In this document: positions 47,079-55,188 of the stretch, in pieces
How positions within the stretch are numbered: the first letter of the stretch is position 1
Layout of the letters: every line of letters begins with the position of its first letter
Translations under genes and position numbers: made by a program
Assembly: GCA_963719485.1 (NCBI GenBank)
Contig: OY970387.1
Location: 992,001-1,056,000, forward strand
Origin: Bog-473 sp963719485
GTDB taxonomy: Bacteria; Actinomycetota; Acidimicrobiia; Acidimicrobiales; RAAP-2
Direction of reading: 5' to 3'
DNA: 64,000 nucleotides
Notes under the pieces: generated by a model
What the model was told of the DNA's origin: nothing
Seen by the model: the letters and a program-made list of their open reading frames with translations, nothing else
Databases searched by the model: none

Positions 47079-48274
47079 CAGCGCGCCGACACCGTCGTCG
47101 GGAGCGCGGCGAAGCCGCGCACGTTGATGGAGTGGACGCGCTGCATGCCCGCCGGGTCCACCTCGTAGTCCGTGACCCGCGCCAACACCTCGGTCAGCGC
47201 GACGCGCGCCTCCATGCGGGCCAGCGCCGCCCCCATGCAGAAGTGGCGTCCGCTGCCGAAGCTGACCAGGTCCTGGGTGCGGCGGTCGAGGTCGTAGGTC
47301 TCGGGGTCGGCGAAGACGTCCTCGTCGCGGTTGGCCGAGCCGAGGAGGAGCAGGACGCGCCGTCCCGCCTCGATCTCCACGCCCCGGACGCGCACCGGTT
47401 GGCTCGTCACCCGGGCCAACATCTGCGTCGAGGTGTCGTAGCGCAGCGTCTCCTCAACCCAGTCGGGCACCCGGGCGGGGTCGGCCAGGGGCTTGGCCCG
47501 TTGGTCCGGGTTGCGCCAGCCCCAGTACCAGGCGTTGCCCAGCAGCTTCGTGGTCGTCTCGTTCCCGGCCACCACCAGCAGGAAGAGGAACCCGATCACC
47601 TCGTCGTCGCTCAGGCGGTCGCCGTCGATCTCGGCCTGGAGCAGCGACCACGTCAGGTCGTCGCGCTCGTGGCTGCGGCGATCCGCCACCATCTCCGCGT
47701 AGTAGCCGGCCAGGGTCAACGCGGCCTCGAGCCCCTCCTGAGGGATGTCGTTCATCCCCTCCTCGCGGTGCACCAGGAGGTCGGCCAGTCGCCGCACCTC
47801 GGCCCGGTCCGCCGGCGGGACGCCGACCAGCTCGGAGATCACGTCCATCGGGAGCCGGCCGGCGAAGTCGCCGATGAAATCGAAGGAGCCCGCCTCGAGC
47901 GCCGGCCCGAGGTGTGCCACCGCCAGCGAACGGATGCCCTCCTCCATGGCCGCCACCCGGCGCGGCGTGAAGCTCTTGCCGACGATGGAGCGCATCCGGG
48001 TGTGCCGGGGCGGGTCCATGGCGAGGAAGGACATGGCGCGGTGGGCGTCGGGCCCGAACGCCGCCGGGTCGAGGCTGACGCCGTAGGCGTTCGAGTAGCG
48101 GTCCACGTCGCGGAACGCGGCGAGGACGTCGGCGTGGCGCGCGTAGGCGAAGAAGTCGAGCTCCTCGTTGTAGAAGACGGGCGCCTCCGCGCGCAGCCGC
48201 GCGTAGGTCGGGTAGGGGTCCTCGTGGATGCGGTAGTCGTAGGGGCTGTAGGCCAGCGGTGCGACCGTGGTCAC
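47078..48274 (-). CDS. Cytochrome P450, CYP123-like
   Basis: 398 residues from GTG 48274. P450 hallmarks are AGNETTTKL (I-helix), ETLRYDTSTQ (ExxR), and haem loop VSFGSGRHFCMGAALARMEARVAL. It resembles M. tuberculosis CYP123 in several long blocks: SNAYGVSLDP, the LPMDVISELVGVP and LLLLGSANRDEDVF regions, and the ending VHSINVRGFAALP. The substrate of CYP123 is unknown; operon placement suggests it works on the same molecule as CYP51. Overlaps the TetR gene upstream and the SDR gene downstream. Confidence 0.9.
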   Translation of the reverse strand: MTTVAPLAYSPYDYRIHEDPYPTYARLRAEAPVFYNEELDFFAYARHADVLAAFRDVDRYSNAYGVSLDPAAFGPDAHRAMSFLAMDPPRHTRMRSIVGKSFTPRRVAAMEEGIRSLAVAHLGPALEAGSFDFIGDFAGRLPMDVISELVGVPPADRAEVRRLADLLVHREEGMNDIPQEGLEAALTLAGYYAEMVADRRSHERDDLTWSLLQAEIDGDRLSDDEVIGFLFLLVVAGNETTTKLLGNAWYWGWRNPDQRAKPLADPARVPDWVEETLRYDTSTQMLARVTSQPVRVRGVEIEAGRRVLLLLGSANRDEDVFADPETYDLDRRTQDLVSFGSGRHFCMGAALARMEARVALTEVLARVTDYEVDPAGMQRVHSINVRGFAALPTTVSAR

Positions 48275-48885
48275 GAGGCGCCCGCCATCAGCGCGGTCGC
48301 CTCGGCCATCAGCCCGGGTACGGCGTCGAAGGCGAGGTGGCCCATGCCCGCGCTGAGCAGTGCCCCGGTGTAGGTGACCTGCAGCACGCTGCGCACCGCG
48401 GGGTCTCCCCCGGGGCCGAGCGCGGCGGCCAGGCGGCGCCCGATCTCGGCGCCCAGACGCGAACGCACGCGCTTCACGTCCGGGCCGTCGCCCAGGAGCG
48501 CCGTGGTGCAGGCGGCCACGGCCGGCGATCCCATGGAGCCGAAGCCCATGGTGCGGACGGTCTCGCCCACCCGCTCCGGCAGCGGCAGGGTGAGATCGAC
48601 CAGGCTCGGCGACGACTGCATGCGACGCCACAGCACCTCGGCCAACAGGTGGTCCTTGCCCGAGAAGTAGGTGTACGCCGTGGCCGGCGCCACGCCCGCC
48701 CGCTTGGCGATGGTCCGCACCGAGATGTCGGCGTACGGCCGTTCCTCCGCCTCCTCGGCCGCCGCGGCCACCAGCCGCTCCATGACCTCGGCCTGGCGCT
48801 CGGAGAGGTGGCGGCGCCCCGGCTGCTCCGGCTGCTCCGTCGATGCGTCCGCCGCGACCGCGTGGACGGCGTCGAACATGCTCAT
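48271..48885 (-). CDS. TetR-family transcriptional regulator
   Basis: 204 residues from ATG 48885. The N-terminal helix-turn-helix is DISVRTIAKRAGVAPATAYTYFSGKDHLLAEVL (about residues 47-80). The C-terminal helices form a ligand-binding domain that probably senses a hydrophobic metabolite. It lies inside the operon it likely controls; a palindromic site overlaps the operon promoter at 49574-49604. Its stop overlaps the CYP123-like start and its start overlaps the upstream gene. The place corresponds to the TetR gene next to cyp123 in M. tuberculosis as I recall. Confidence 0.88.
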   Translation of the reverse strand: MSMFDAVHAVAADASTEQPEQPGRRHLSERQAEVMERLVAAAAEEAEERPYADISVRTIAKRAGVAPATAYTYFSGKDHLLAEVLWRRMQSSPSLVDLTLPLPERVGETVRTMGFGSMGSPAVAACTTALLGDGPDVKRVRSRLGAEIGRRLAAALGPGGDPAVRSVLQVTYTGALLSAGMGHLAFDAVPGLMAEATALMAGAS

Positions 48886-49565
48886 GCGCCGGGAGCCACC
48901 GGGACGTGCGGCGCCCCGTCCTTCATGGCCGGGAAGGTGAAGGTAGCGGCGGTCGTCATGCGCGTGATCTTCGTGATGTCCTTCTCGGGCAGCGTCTCGG
49001 TGTCGTCCTCGATCACGATCTCCCAGCGGCAGTGCGGCACCCGGTCGCCCGGGACGCGCGGCGGCCGGTGGACGTGGCGGATGTGCGCCTTCGGGTTGAC
49101 CGCTTGGGCCGTGACGTCGAACGTCCCGTCCTCGATGTGGTGGCACATGTTCGTGACCATGGCGTCGCCGAAGGGCTCGGCGTCCATCAGCGCGCCGCAG
49201 TAGGCCAGCTCGAAGTAGCCGTGCCGCTCGTCGACCAGTTCGTAGTGGACGTCCATGTAGTGGTGCGGGAAGCCGGGATCGAGCTGGAGCACTTTGAAGA
49301 TGGCGGACACGCCGTCCCCCTCGACGCGCATGATCCGGCGCAGCCGGTCGCCGTAGACCGGGCTGGCGCCGGCCCACTCCTCGATGGCCAGGTCCTTGAC
49401 GGCCTCGGCCCCGTAGCGCAGGCCGATGGCGGCGCACATCGACCGGTCGAGCAGGTGGACGATGAGCCCGTACTCGCGCACCAGCCTGACCAGGGCTTCC
49501 TTGGAGAGGTCCTCGTAGTCGAAGGCCGGGTCGAAGTCGCCCGAGTAGTCGTTGCGCTCGGTCAT
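48882..49565 (-). CDS. Uncharacterised protein, first gene of the CYP51 operon
   Basis: 227 residues. It begins MTERNDYSGDFDPAFDYEDLSKEALVRLVREYG; the middle has HYMDVHYELVDERHGYFELAYCGALMDAEPFGDAMV and CHHIEDGTFDVTAQAVNPKAHIRHVHRPPR, rich in His and Cys. It reminds me of DUF6125/L-2-amino-thiazoline-carboxylate-hydrolase-like proteins, but the assignment is weak. There is no signal peptide. It heads the seven-gene leftward operon and its end overlaps the TetR start by four bases (ATGA). Confidence 0.7.
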   Translation of the reverse strand: MTERNDYSGDFDPAFDYEDLSKEALVRLVREYGLIVHLLDRSMCAAIGLRYGAEAVKDLAIEEWAGASPVYGDRLRRIMRVEGDGVSAIFKVLQLDPGFPHHYMDVHYELVDERHGYFELAYCGALMDAEPFGDAMVTNMCHHIEDGTFDVTAQAVNPKAHIRHVHRPPRVPGDRVPHCRWEIVIEDDTETLPEKDITKITRMTTAATFTFPAMKDGAPHVPVAPGA

Positions 49566-49573
49566 GCGTTCAG

Positions 49574-49604
49574 ACTATAGTCCAGACAGTTGTCCAGATC
49601 TAGT
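49574..49604 (-). promoter_or_regulatory. Promoter and candidate TetR operator of the CYP51 operon
   Basis: On the minus strand TATAGT (49579-49574) is a -10 box eight bases before the ATG at 49565, so the mRNA is probably leaderless. Immediately upstream lies GACA-GT-TGTC (49585-49594) within a repeated CTGGAC pattern, and ACTATAGT itself is self-complementary. Such a site overlapping the promoter is where an autogenous TetR regulator would bind. Confidence 0.5.
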
Positions 49605-49689
49605 GTCGTTCCTCGTTTCATGGGCCGGGATTCCCTTCCCGGTTCCCCTTTCCTGATTTCACGGAAGCGACGACCGGAGGTTCCCGCCA

Positions 49690-50586
49690 GTGCCGCAGAA
49701 CGACAGCGAAACGGTGCCGAGCGCGGGCGTCATCGGGCTCGGCGACATCGGGGGCGGACTGGCCTCTTCCCTCCTCGCAGCGGGCGTCTCCGTCTCGGTG
49801 TGCGACCTTCGGGACGAGGCCACCGCGCCGTTCCGGGAGGGCGGCCATGTGGCGGCGACACCCGCGGCTCTCGCCGCGCGGAGCGACGTGGTCCTCGTGG
49901 CGGTCTTCAGCGACGTGCAGGTGCGCGGCGTGCTCCGGGGTCCCGACGGCGTGTTCGCCGGCGCGACGCCGGGCACCGCGGTGGTCGTCGTCAGCACGAT
50001 CCCGAGCGCCACCGTCCTCGAGCTGCGTGACGAGGCGGCGCCCCTCGGTGTCACGGTGGTCGACTGCGGCGTCAGTGGAGGGCCGGACGCGGCCGCCGGT
50101 GGCGATCTGGTCTGCATGATCGGCGGGTCCGCCGAAGAGGTCGACCAGGTGCGCCCCGTGCTCGACGCCATCAGCTGCCTGGTGCTCCACATGGGCCCGC
50201 CCGGTACGGGCCTGGCGGCCAAGCTGGCCCGCAACCTCATCACCTACGGCTCCTGGCTGGCCGCCTTCGAGGCCCAGGAGCTCGCCGAGGCGGCCGGCAT
50301 CGACCTGCTCAAGCTCGGCGAGGCCGCACGCGAGAGCGACAAGCGGATCGGCGGCGCCACCCGCCTCATGTTCCGGACGACCACTGCGCCCTGGCCGGCA
50401 GACACCGACGCGGGGCTGCTCGGGGCGATGCGGGCTGGCTCGGAGATCACCCACAAGGACCTGACCTCCATCCTCGCCCTCGGCGCGGAGCTCGGCCTCA
50501 CCCTCCCCCTCGCCGAGCTGACCGAACGGCGGAGTGGCCGCATCTACGGCTTCGACGACAATCCGGGATCAGCGGCGCCTCGCTAG
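49690..50586 (+). CDS. NAD(P)-dependent beta-hydroxyacid dehydrogenase
   Basis: 298 residues from GTG 49690. The Rossmann motif GVIGLGDIGGGLASSL is at about residues 13-28. The substrate loop VDCGVSGGPDAAAGGDL and the catalytic Lys in GLAAKLARNL are those of 3-hydroxyisobutyrate dehydrogenase-type enzymes. It oxidises a beta-hydroxy acid to the semialdehyde or ketoacid. It is the first of six rightward genes with small gaps or overlaps, divergent from the CYP51 operon. Confidence 0.85.
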   Translation: MPQNDSETVPSAGVIGLGDIGGGLASSLLAAGVSVSVCDLRDEATAPFREGGHVAATPAALAARSDVVLVAVFSDVQVRGVLRGPDGVFAGATPGTAVVVVSTIPSATVLELRDEAAPLGVTVVDCGVSGGPDAAAGGDLVCMIGGSAEEVDQVRPVLDAISCLVLHMGPPGTGLAAKLARNLITYGSWLAAFEAQELAEAAGIDLLKLGEAARESDKRIGGATRLMFRTTTAPWPADTDAGLLGAMRAGSEITHKDLTSILALGAELGLTLPLAELTERRSGRIYGFDDNPGSAAPR

Positions 50587-50611
50587 GGTCGGTCATCCGA
50601 AGGGAGGGCGA

Positions 50612-51001
50612 GTGAGCGAACCAGACGAGCGGCGCGTCGCCGGCATGGCCAAGATGCAGGAGGTCTACGGCTTCACCGTCGACCCCACCCACCTCCCGGG
50701 GCGCTACACCGACATCACCGTCGACCATCTCTTCGGCACCGTGTGGACCGATGACACCATCGACCTGCGCCAGCGCCGACTCCTTACCATCGGAGTGCTG
50801 GCCGCGCAGGACAAGCCGGAGTTGCTCGAGATCCAGTTCGATTCGGCGCTCGAGCGCGGCGAGCTGACCGTCGAACAGGTCCGCGAGGTCGTGGTCCACC
50901 TGACGCACTACGTCGGCTGGCCCATCTCAACCGGCATCAGCGGTGCGGCCGAAACCATCATCCGCCGCCGCGCCGCCGCGGCCGACGCCCAGGGCGGCTG
51001 A
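50612..51001 (+). CDS. Carboxymuconolactone decarboxylase-like protein
   Basis: 129 residues from GTG 50612, with an AGGGAGGG ribosome site. The CMD/AhpD fold is indicated by VDHLFGTVWTDDTIDLRQRRLLTIGVLAAQDKPELLEIQFDSALERG and VREVVVHLTHYVGWPIS. The CxxC pair of AhpD is absent, so it is not a peroxidase; decarboxylase-type chemistry or a binding role is more likely. Second gene of the catabolic operon. Confidence 0.85.
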   Translation: MSEPDERRVAGMAKMQEVYGFTVDPTHLPGRYTDITVDHLFGTVWTDDTIDLRQRRLLTIGVLAAQDKPELLEIQFDSALERGELTVEQVREVVVHLTHYVGWPISTGISGAAETIIRRRAAAADAQGG

Positions 51002-51007
51002 ACGTCC

Positions 51008-51778
51008 GTGCCCCGCGTCCAGATCGAGGATGCCGCGCCCGGCGTCCGCGTCCTCGCGTTCAACCGGCCCGAGGTGCGCAACGCGTTCGATACCGCCATG
51101 TACCAGGAGCTGACGGCCGCCCTGTGCGCCGCCGACGCCGACGAGGCGGTCGGGGTCGTCGTGCTCACTGGCCGCGGCTCGGCCTTCACCTCCGGGCAGG
51201 ACCTGGCCGAGATGGCCGCCATCGCCACCGGGACCGCCGTCGAGGGAGCCGGGCTGGGTTTCATGGGACTGCTGGACTGCCTCGTCGACCTCTCCGTCCC
51301 GCTCCTCGCCGCGGTGAACGGCGTCGCCGTCGGGCTCGGCTTTACCCTGCTCCCGCACTGCAATCTCGTCCTCGTCGACGCCGGGGCGCGCCTGCGTGTG
51401 CCGTTCGCCGAGCTGGGCGTGCCCCCCGAGGCAGCCAGCAGCCTCCTCTTCCCCGCGCTCATGGGCTGGCAGCGGGCGGCGCGGGTGCTGCTCACCTCGG
51501 ACTGGGTCAGCGCGCCGGAGCTCGTCGAGCTCGGCCTGGCGCTCGAGGTGTGCGACGAGGGCACCGTGCTCGACGAGACGGTCGCCCTGGCGGTGCGCAT
51601 CGCGGCACACCCCCGCGCAGCCACCCGGGCCAGCACGTCACTCGTGCGGGCCGCCCGCCGCGACGCCGTGCTCGAGGCCAACCGTCGCGAGCAGGCGGCC
51701 TTCGGCGCACTGCTCGGCAGCGCCGTCGGCCACGGCACGTTGGCCGAGTTTGCCTCCCGGCCCGCCGCCGGGAGCTGA
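51008..51778 (+). CDS. Enoyl-CoA hydratase/isomerase family protein
   Basis: 256 residues from GTG 51008. Crotonase motifs: VLAFNRPEVRNAFDTAMYQEL, oxyanion-hole segment RGSAFTSGQDLAEM and NGVAVGLGFTLLPHCNLVLVDAGARLRVPFAELGVPPEAASS. The second catalytic Glu of hydratases is represented by PPEAASS. It acts on a CoA thioester, hydrating, isomerising or cleaving it. Third gene of the operon, six bases after the CMD gene. Confidence 0.87.
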   Translation: MPRVQIEDAAPGVRVLAFNRPEVRNAFDTAMYQELTAALCAADADEAVGVVVLTGRGSAFTSGQDLAEMAAIATGTAVEGAGLGFMGLLDCLVDLSVPLLAAVNGVAVGLGFTLLPHCNLVLVDAGARLRVPFAELGVPPEAASSLLFPALMGWQRAARVLLTSDWVSAPELVELGLALEVCDEGTVLDETVALAVRIAAHPRAATRASTSLVRAARRDAVLEANRREQAAFGALLGSAVGHGTLAEFASRPAAGS

Positions 51779-51780
51779 CC

Positions 51781-52641
51781 GTGCGCCTCGGCGTCACCGC
51801 CGCCCTGACCGACCGCGACCTGGCTCCGGCCGTCCTTGCCGCCGCGGTCGAGGAGCTCGGCTTCGAGTCGCTCTACCTGCCCGAGCACACGCATCTCCCC
51901 GTCGTGGAGGACACACCCCCGGCACTGGTGGGCGGCGTGCGCCTCGACGACTACAAGCGCTGCCTCGACCCGCTGGTCGCGCTCTCCACGGCCGCCGCGG
52001 TGACCACGCGCATCGGGCTGGGCACGGGCATCCTCCTCGCCGCGCAGCACGAGCCGATCCTTCTGGCCAAGCAGGTAGCCACGCTCGACCACCTCAGCGG
52101 TGGGCGGGTCACTCTTGGGGTCGGGTTCGGCTGGAACCGCACGGAGGCGGAGGACCACGGCGTCGATTGGGCCCGTCGTTACGACGTCGTGCGCGAACAC
52201 CTCGCCGCCATGGAGGCCATCTGGTCGACCGAGCAGGCTGAGTACCACGGCGAGTTCGTCGACTTCGGCCTGACCTGGTCCTGGCCCAAGCCGGTGCAGC
52301 AGCCGCGTGTCCGCACCCTCGTCGGCGGCGGCGCCAACGAGGCGGTGTTTACCGCCATTGTCGAGGGCGCCGACGGCTGGATCCCCATCGGCGGCAGCGG
52401 CCTGGGTGCGGCCATCCCGCGCCTCCACGCGCTGGCCGAGGAGGCCGGGCGCGACCCCGCCGCGCTCGCCGTCGTCCCCTTCGGCACCATCGCGGATGAG
52501 GGCAAGCTCGAGCACTACGCCGGGCTCGGCATCACCGAGGTGGTGCTGCGGGTCCGGGCCGGCGACGAGCGGTCCGTGCGGGCCGAGCTCGAGTCGTTGG
52601 CGCCACTCGTCCCCCTCGCGGCCACACTGGAGCAACCATGA
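51781..52641 (+). CDS. LLM-class F420-dependent oxidoreductase
   Basis: 286 residues from GTG 51781, two bases after the crotonase stop. LLM-family blocks: LGVTAALTDRDLAPAVLAAAVEELGFESLYLPEHTHLPV, IGLGTGILLAAQHEPILLAKQVATLDHLSGGRVTLGVGFGWNR and PRVRTLVGGGANEAVFTAIVEGADGWIPIG. Closest in pattern to the TIGR03619-type F420-dependent group, as I recall. It would oxidise or reduce an intermediate of the pathway. Its TGA overlaps the next ATG. Confidence 0.87.
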   Translation: MRLGVTAALTDRDLAPAVLAAAVEELGFESLYLPEHTHLPVVEDTPPALVGGVRLDDYKRCLDPLVALSTAAAVTTRIGLGTGILLAAQHEPILLAKQVATLDHLSGGRVTLGVGFGWNRTEAEDHGVDWARRYDVVREHLAAMEAIWSTEQAEYHGEFVDFGLTWSWPKPVQQPRVRTLVGGGANEAVFTAIVEGADGWIPIGGSGLGAAIPRLHALAEEAGRDPAALAVVPFGTIADEGKLEHYAGLGITEVVLRVRAGDERSVRAELESLAPLVPLAATLEQP

Positions 52642-53874
52642 CCGGACTCATCGACGACACGACACCGCGGCTCGGCAGCACCACGCCGCTCCCGAAGATC
52701 ATCAGCGTCGACGACCACATCGTCGAGCCGCCGCACCTGTGGGACACCTGGCTGCCCGCGCGCTGACCGCGACCGGGGGCCCAAGTCGGAGCGCCGCGGC
52801 ATCGGCGAGATGGAGCACATCGGCGGCGGCACGTACCGCCAGTCGTTCGACCCCAACGGACCGCAGGCTGACTGCTGGGTCTACGAGGACCTGGTCTACA
52901 TCAACAAGCGCCACGTGGCCGCCGTCGGCTTCGACCGTGACGACATGACGATGTCCCCCATCACCTACGACGAGATGCGGCCGGGCTGTTACGAACCCAA
53001 GGCCCGCATCGCCGACAACGACGCCAACTGGGTCGAGGCCAGCCTGTGCTTTCCGAGCTTCCCCCGCTTCTGCGGCCAGACCTTCTTGGAAGCCAAGGAC
53101 AAGGAGCTCGCCGAGGCCTGCGTCGTCGCCTACAACGACTTCATGGTCGAGGAGTGGTGCGGCGACAGCGGCGGCCGGTTGCTCCCGTTGATCATCATTC
53201 CGCTCTGGGACGCGCAGAAGGCGGCGGCCGAGGTGCGGCGCAACGCCGACCGCGGCGTGCGCGCCGTCTGCTTCAGCGAGATCCCGCCCCACCTCGGTCT
53301 GCCGAGCATCCACAGCGGTGCCTGGGACCCGTTCTTCGCCGCCTGCGAGGACACGGGCACGGTGGTCTGCATGCACATCGGCTCGTCGTCGAAGATGCCC
53401 GCCACCTCGGCCGACGCCCCGGTTGCCGTGGCGGCCGCGCTCAGCTTCGGCAATGCCATGTCGTCGCTGTGCGACTTCCTCTTCTCCGGCGTCCTCGTCC
53501 GCTTCCCGCGCCTCGTCCTCGCCTACTCCGAAGGCCAGATCGGGTGGCTCCCCTACATCCTCGAACGCGTCGACGACGTGTGGCGCGAGCACCGGGCCTG
53601 GGGTGGCGTGAAGGACATCGTCCCCGAGCCGCCGTCGACCTACTTCCACCGCCAGGTCTACGGCTGCTTCTTCCGCGACCAGCACGGGCTCGACTCCCTT
53701 GGCGTCATCGGCGCCGACCGGGTGACCTTCGAGACGGACTACCCGCACACGGACTCCACCTGGCCCGACACCCGCGCCGTGGCCGAGGAGCTGGTCAAGA
53801 ACCTGTCCGACGAGGAGGTGTACCGGATCATGCGGGGCAACGCCATCGCGATGCTCGGCCTGGAAGGACCGTGA
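52638..53874 (+). pseudogene. Amidohydrolase-2 family protein, frameshifted near its start
   Basis: From ATG 52638 the frame encodes KIISVDDHIVEPPHLWDTWLPAR and then meets TGA at 52764-52766. The rest of the protein reads in the +1 frame (DRDRGPKSERRGIGEMEHIGGGTYR onward) to 53874. One extra G at about 52764 explains the break. The remainder has the TIM-barrel amidohydrolase features: DANWVEASLCFPSFPRFCGQTF, LIIIPLWD, VVCMHIGSSS, LAYSEGQIGWLPY and the metal-site ETDYPHTDSTWP. Members decarboxylate or hydrolyse (e.g. gamma-resorcylate-type). An alternative ATG at 52810 would give 354 residues without the first metal ligands. The end overlaps the CoA-transferase GTG. Confidence 0.78.
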
Positions 53875-55133
53875 AACTCGGCGACGTCGTCAATCCCGAG
53901 GCGGCGCAATGGGGCAAGCCGCTCGACGGTGTCCGCATCCTCGCCCTCGAGCAGATGCAGGCGCTGCCCTACGCCACCCAATTGCTGGGCCGCCTCGGCG
54001 CCGAGGTGGTCAAGATCGAGTCACCCGGGTCCGGCGACCTCGGGCGCAGCGCCTCGCCCTCCATGACCGACCCCGAGGGGCGTGCCGTCGGCGCCACCTT
54101 CCTCCGCAACAACCTGTCCAAGCGCTCCGTCGTCGTCGACCTCAAGCGTCCCGCCGGACGCGACCTCGTGCTGCGGCTGGCGCCGCGCTTCGACGTCGTG
54201 GCCGAGAATTTCCGCGCCGGTGCCATCGAGCGGCTGGGCCTGGGGTACGACGACGTGGCCGCGGCGCACCCGGCGGTGGTCTACCTCTCCATCTCGGGCT
54301 TCGGCCATCCCGTCCCCGCCGGCACGCCGGAGTCACCCTACGCCGACTGGCCCGCGCTGGCCTCCATCGTCGAGGCGATGAGCGGCGCCTACGAGTTCAA
54401 GCGACCCTCGGGGAAACCACCGATCGGCTCGCCCTTGGGCGGCCTCGGCGACATCGTCACCGGGTTGTTCGCCGTCATCGGCACCCAGGCCGCGTTGCGC
54501 CAGCGCGACCGCACCGGGCAGGGGCAGCGCGTCGACATCGCAATGCTCGACGCCATGGTGGCCGTGCTCGACGTGGTGCCGAACTTCTGGTCCATGGGCA
54601 TGCCGATGGGCACCCCGTGGCCGGGGATCCTGCACGGCTTCCGGGCCGCCGACGGCTGGTTCATGCTGCAGGTGCTGCGGGCGCACCAGTGGCCCAACCT
54701 GGCCCGCGCCATCGGTCGCCCCGAGTGGGCGGACGACGCGCGCTTCGCCACGCCCCAAGGGTGGCTCGAGCACCTCGAGTCCGACATCCGGCCGGCGCTG
54801 GAGTCGTGGGCGACCACGCTGACCAAGCGCGAGGCCTGCGATGCTCTGAACGCGGCCGGCCTGGTGGCCGGTCCCGTGGCCAACGACGAGGAGGTGGTGG
54901 CCGATCCGCACCTGGCAGGGCGTCACATGCTCGTCGAGCACCCCCGTATCGACGGCGTCGCCCAGCCCGTGCTGATCCCTGGGCTTCCGGTGAAGTTCGC
55001 CGAGGTCTCCGAGGGACCTGAGACCCGGGTGCCCTGGCTCGGCGAGCACACCGATGATGTGCTGGCCTCCGAGCTCGGTCTGAGCTCCGACGAGCTCGCG
55101 GCGCTGCGGGCGGACGGGGTGATCGGTCCGTAA
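53871..55133 (+). CDS. CaiB/BaiF-type CoA transferase (class III)
   Basis: 420 residues from GTG 53871. Family blocks: LDGVRILALEQMQALPYATQLLGRLGAEVVKIESPGSGD, NLSKRSVVVDLKRPAGRDLVLRLAPRFDVVAENFRAGAIERLGLGYDDV and TGQGQRVDIAMLDAMVAVL. The Asp nucleophile is expected in the conserved GLGDIVTGLFAVIG region. It moves CoA between acids, activating a substrate for beta-oxidation-like breakdown. Last gene of the six-gene operon. Confidence 0.9.
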   Translation: MKLGDVVNPEAAQWGKPLDGVRILALEQMQALPYATQLLGRLGAEVVKIESPGSGDLGRSASPSMTDPEGRAVGATFLRNNLSKRSVVVDLKRPAGRDLVLRLAPRFDVVAENFRAGAIERLGLGYDDVAAAHPAVVYLSISGFGHPVPAGTPESPYADWPALASIVEAMSGAYEFKRPSGKPPIGSPLGGLGDIVTGLFAVIGTQAALRQRDRTGQGQRVDIAMLDAMVAVLDVVPNFWSMGMPMGTPWPGILHGFRAADGWFMLQVLRAHQWPNLARAIGRPEWADDARFATPQGWLEHLESDIRPALESWATTLTKREACDALNAAGLVAGPVANDEEVVADPHLAGRHMLVEHPRIDGVAQPVLIPGLPVKFAEVSEGPETRVPWLGEHTDDVLASELGLSSDELAALRADGVIGP

Positions 55134-55188
55134 AATTCCGCCATCGGCGTGCGACATCGCCTCTGGGCGGGACCGTTTCCCTCCCGAT

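Noticed and set aside
46760..48373. Open frame of 537 codons opposite the SDR and CYP123-like genes
   Set aside because: It spans two well-supported minus-strand genes and their 4-base overlap, so it cannot be a conserved gene; composition is shadow-like.
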